DNA of 7,519 nucleotides, from NCBI GenBank assembly GCA_903933995.1, contig CAIZMD010000538.1, positions 1-7,519 of the forward strand. Reading direction: 5' to 3'. The notes beneath the pieces were generated by a model, which had not been told where the DNA came from, did no database searches, and saw only the letters and a program-made list of their open reading frames with translations. Shown here in pieces: positions 6,601 through 7,519 of this stretch (positions are counted from its first letter, which is position 1; each line of letters starts with the position of its first letter). This DNA comes from an uncultured Bacteroidota bacterium. GTDB taxonomy: Bacteria > Bacteroidota > Bacteroidia > Chitinophagales > Chitinophagaceae. A program made the position numbers and the translations under genes.

Positions 6601-7519
6601 TTTGTTCATCCAGAGGATTTACAAAGGGTCATGGAAAAGCAAATGGCAGCATTAGTTAATCCAAATAATTTTTTGTGGAATGATGAATTCAGATTTAAAA
6701 ATGCAGCAGGAGGTTATTTACAAGTTCATGCAAGGGGGATTATCATCAAGGATCAGAACGGAAGGGTATTAAGGGTAATTGGTTCTATTCAGGATATTAC
6801 TAAACTGAGAGAGAACGAAAATAGGTTGCAAGAATTAAACAAAGACTTAGAGGTTCAAACCAAAGCTTTAGCCGTTTCAAATGAGGAATTGGAACAGTTT
6901 GCATATGTAGCTTCCCATGACTTACAAGAGCCATTGAGAATGGTTACTAGTTTTATGGCACAATTAGAGAAAAAGTATGGAGACGTCATTGATGAAAAAG
7001 GCAAAAGATATATTGAATATGCTGTAGATGGGGCTAAACGAATGAGACAAATCATTTTGGATTTATTGGATTATTCTAGGGTAGGTAAAATGGATGATCA
7101 AAAAGAAGACATAGATTTAAATGAGCTATTAAAAGGGATTCAGATTCTTTTTAGAAAACAAATGGAAGAAAAGAAAGCTATGTTGCGCATTACCCCAATG
7201 CCAGTGGTTCATTCTTTTGTAGCCCCAATGCAGCAAGTGTTTCAAAATTTAATAGGCAATGCACTTAAATTCACCAAGCCCAATGTTCCTGCAATGGTTA
7301 GGATTGGTTCTGAAGATCTGGGTGAATATTGGAAATTTAGTATTTCAGATAATGGTATTGGAATAGAAGTAGAAGACTTGGAAAAAATCTTCATTATTTT
7401 CAAACAATTGAATTCAAAAGAGGAGTTTCCTGGTTCTGGTATTGGGTTAGCTGTGACCAAAAAAATCATAGAAAAACAAGGCGGTAATATTTGGGTAGAA
7501 TCACAAATAGGGCATGGAA
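3649..7519 (+). CDS. Large cytoplasmic multi-PAS/GAF sensor histidine kinase (3' end beyond window)
   Basis: An uninterrupted frame gives 1290 residues and leaves the window before its stop. By eye the order is PAS1 13-135, PAS2 145-262, PAS3 271-390 (LOV-like), GAF about 405-565, PAS4 566-672, PAS5 685-792, PAS6 811-921, PAS7 934-1052, a coiled linker, HisKA and HATPase_c. The phosphoacceptor is His1090 in SHDLQEPLR. ATP-site motifs are NLIGNALKF (Asn1200, Asn1204), DNGIG (1234-1238), GSGIGL (1262-1267) and SQIGHG at the edge, so the catalytic domain is nearly complete. No signal peptide or membrane segment is seen, so it senses cytoplasmic cues. ATG 3649 is the first ATG after the in-frame stop at 3601-3603; GTG 3628 and TTG 3622 are less likely. 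The upstream receiver may be a partner. Ligands are unknown, and a C-terminal receiver beyond the edge cannot be excluded. Confidence 0.93.
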   Translation, partial: MDQDITKQHAAILSGEELIQNLQVGFIVQGPSSEILMCNDRALALLGLEKDQLLGKTSFDPHWRVIHEDGSPFPGETHPVPLAIASLQPVRNIVMGVYHPQKEDFQWILVDAEPHLQEDGNIKMVVCTFIDISSRKQFEAKSIKKTEFISHLSKVSFDAIWDWDLIHHSVQFSDSYRQLFGAIALDLDIESSILEKVHPQELPALLKSVAEALEGKVVEWVYEHRYLNALNEYAYVLNRAQIIRDVSGKAIRVIGAMQDISLLKKERHRLELLESVITNTNDAVIITEAEPFNEPGPKILYVNDALCRITGYTAEELIGKTPRILQGPKSDREALKKLGQSLRNWESCEATVINYKKNGEPFWLHMSISPVADETGWYTHWIAIERDITISKNQELNRQLLAEIQSMFGANQDMGLIMQQIMGRLVDHFELVLAEYWVMGIEDNRLHLEGASYKNSESQNDNKIQKETYLQEAKILADSVYQSVQMVEWHKGEDPSGFIQWEFADFANYDNAYAFPLFVEEKIAGVFVVVLNNGASFYNKYASFLEELLEKIAMHVKQRQLSRQLDQLFKYAPDIICIVGLDGYFKKVNPVALKMLEFTEEELLTYPISKFLFPGRDGKTSSEKIDFNAGKPHYSFENRFITGTGKTIWLSWTFTPSPESGLLYGVAKDVTEKKEYEQLLNKANDLALIGGWEIDRINNKAFWSSITLKICEIDPLEKPDMNSWMEYFMEGIDRDTIKLRVKEAIQLQKSWDEELRIVTKSGKVKWVRSIGDTEFVEGECIRVFGSLQDIDTRKHTELILQKNLKELKDYKFALDQSAIVSTTNAQGDILSVNDNFCQVSKYSRNELLGQNHSIVNSGFHSKEFFNQLWSTILAGKVWKGEVKNKAKDGTFYWVYSTIIPFLDSKGNVQQFLSIRFDITEEKNAEEQLKISNDRYNLVGKATNDAIFDLDIVHNSIEWVGEGLGSIMGFESFVDKKPTNSHLKDFVHPEDLQRVMEKQMAALVNPNNFLWNDEFRFKNAAGGYLQVHARGIIIKDQNGRVLRVIGSIQDITKLRENENRLQELNKDLEVQTKALAVSNEELEQFAYVASHDLQEPLRMVTSFMAQLEKKYGDVIDEKGKRYIEYAVDGAKRMRQIILDLLDYSRVGKMDDQKEDIDLNELLKGIQILFRKQMEEKKAMLRITPMPVVHSFVAPMQQVFQNLIGNALKFTKPNVPAMVRIGSEDLGEYWKFSISDNGIGIEVEDLEKIFIIFKQLNSKEEFPGSGIGLAVTKKIIEKQGGNIWVESQIGHG

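Overview
The window is AT-rich, its genes are nearly all on the + strand, and translation starts lack strong Shine-Dalgarno sequences. The protein styles (PAS-rich soluble histidine kinase, single-domain receiver, Bacteroidota-type sugar-acid enzymes) point to a member of the Bacteroidota, perhaps a Chitinophagaceae-like bacterium. The phylum call is an inference from sequence style; the family call is a guess.

Left half (2-2880): four genes packed head to tail with gaps of only 6, 9 and 11 bases, so almost certainly one operon. In order they encode the C-terminal end of a fumarylacetoacetate-hydrolase (FAH) family protein, an amidohydrolase of the L-fuconolactonase type, a short-chain dehydrogenase closely resembling L-fucose dehydrogenases, and a zinc-dependent medium-chain dehydrogenase. 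Together they fit a non-phosphorylative route for L-fucose or a related sugar: oxidation to the lactone, lactone opening, dehydration (the dehydratase is not in view), oxidation of the 2-keto-3-deoxy acid, and C-C cleavage by the FAH enzyme to pyruvate plus lactate. The short-chain dehydrogenase has Asn where the catalytic Lys of the YxxxK motif should be.

Right half (3032-7519): a 142-residue stand-alone receiver protein is followed, after a 188-base gap, by a very large cytoplasmic sensor histidine kinase that runs off the window. The receiver keeps the phosphoacceptor Asp but lacks the conserved Lys-Pro and one acidic-pocket Asp. The kinase has about seven PAS domains and one GAF domain ahead of a HisKA/HATPase core. 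The gap between the two genes holds two small perfect inverted repeats and two possible Bacteroidota-type promoters.

There is no RNA gene, mobile element, CRISPR array or obvious horizontal-transfer mark. Most of the window is recognisable accessory catabolism plus signalling. The main points worth checking are the unusual active-site residues in the short-chain dehydrogenase and in the receiver.
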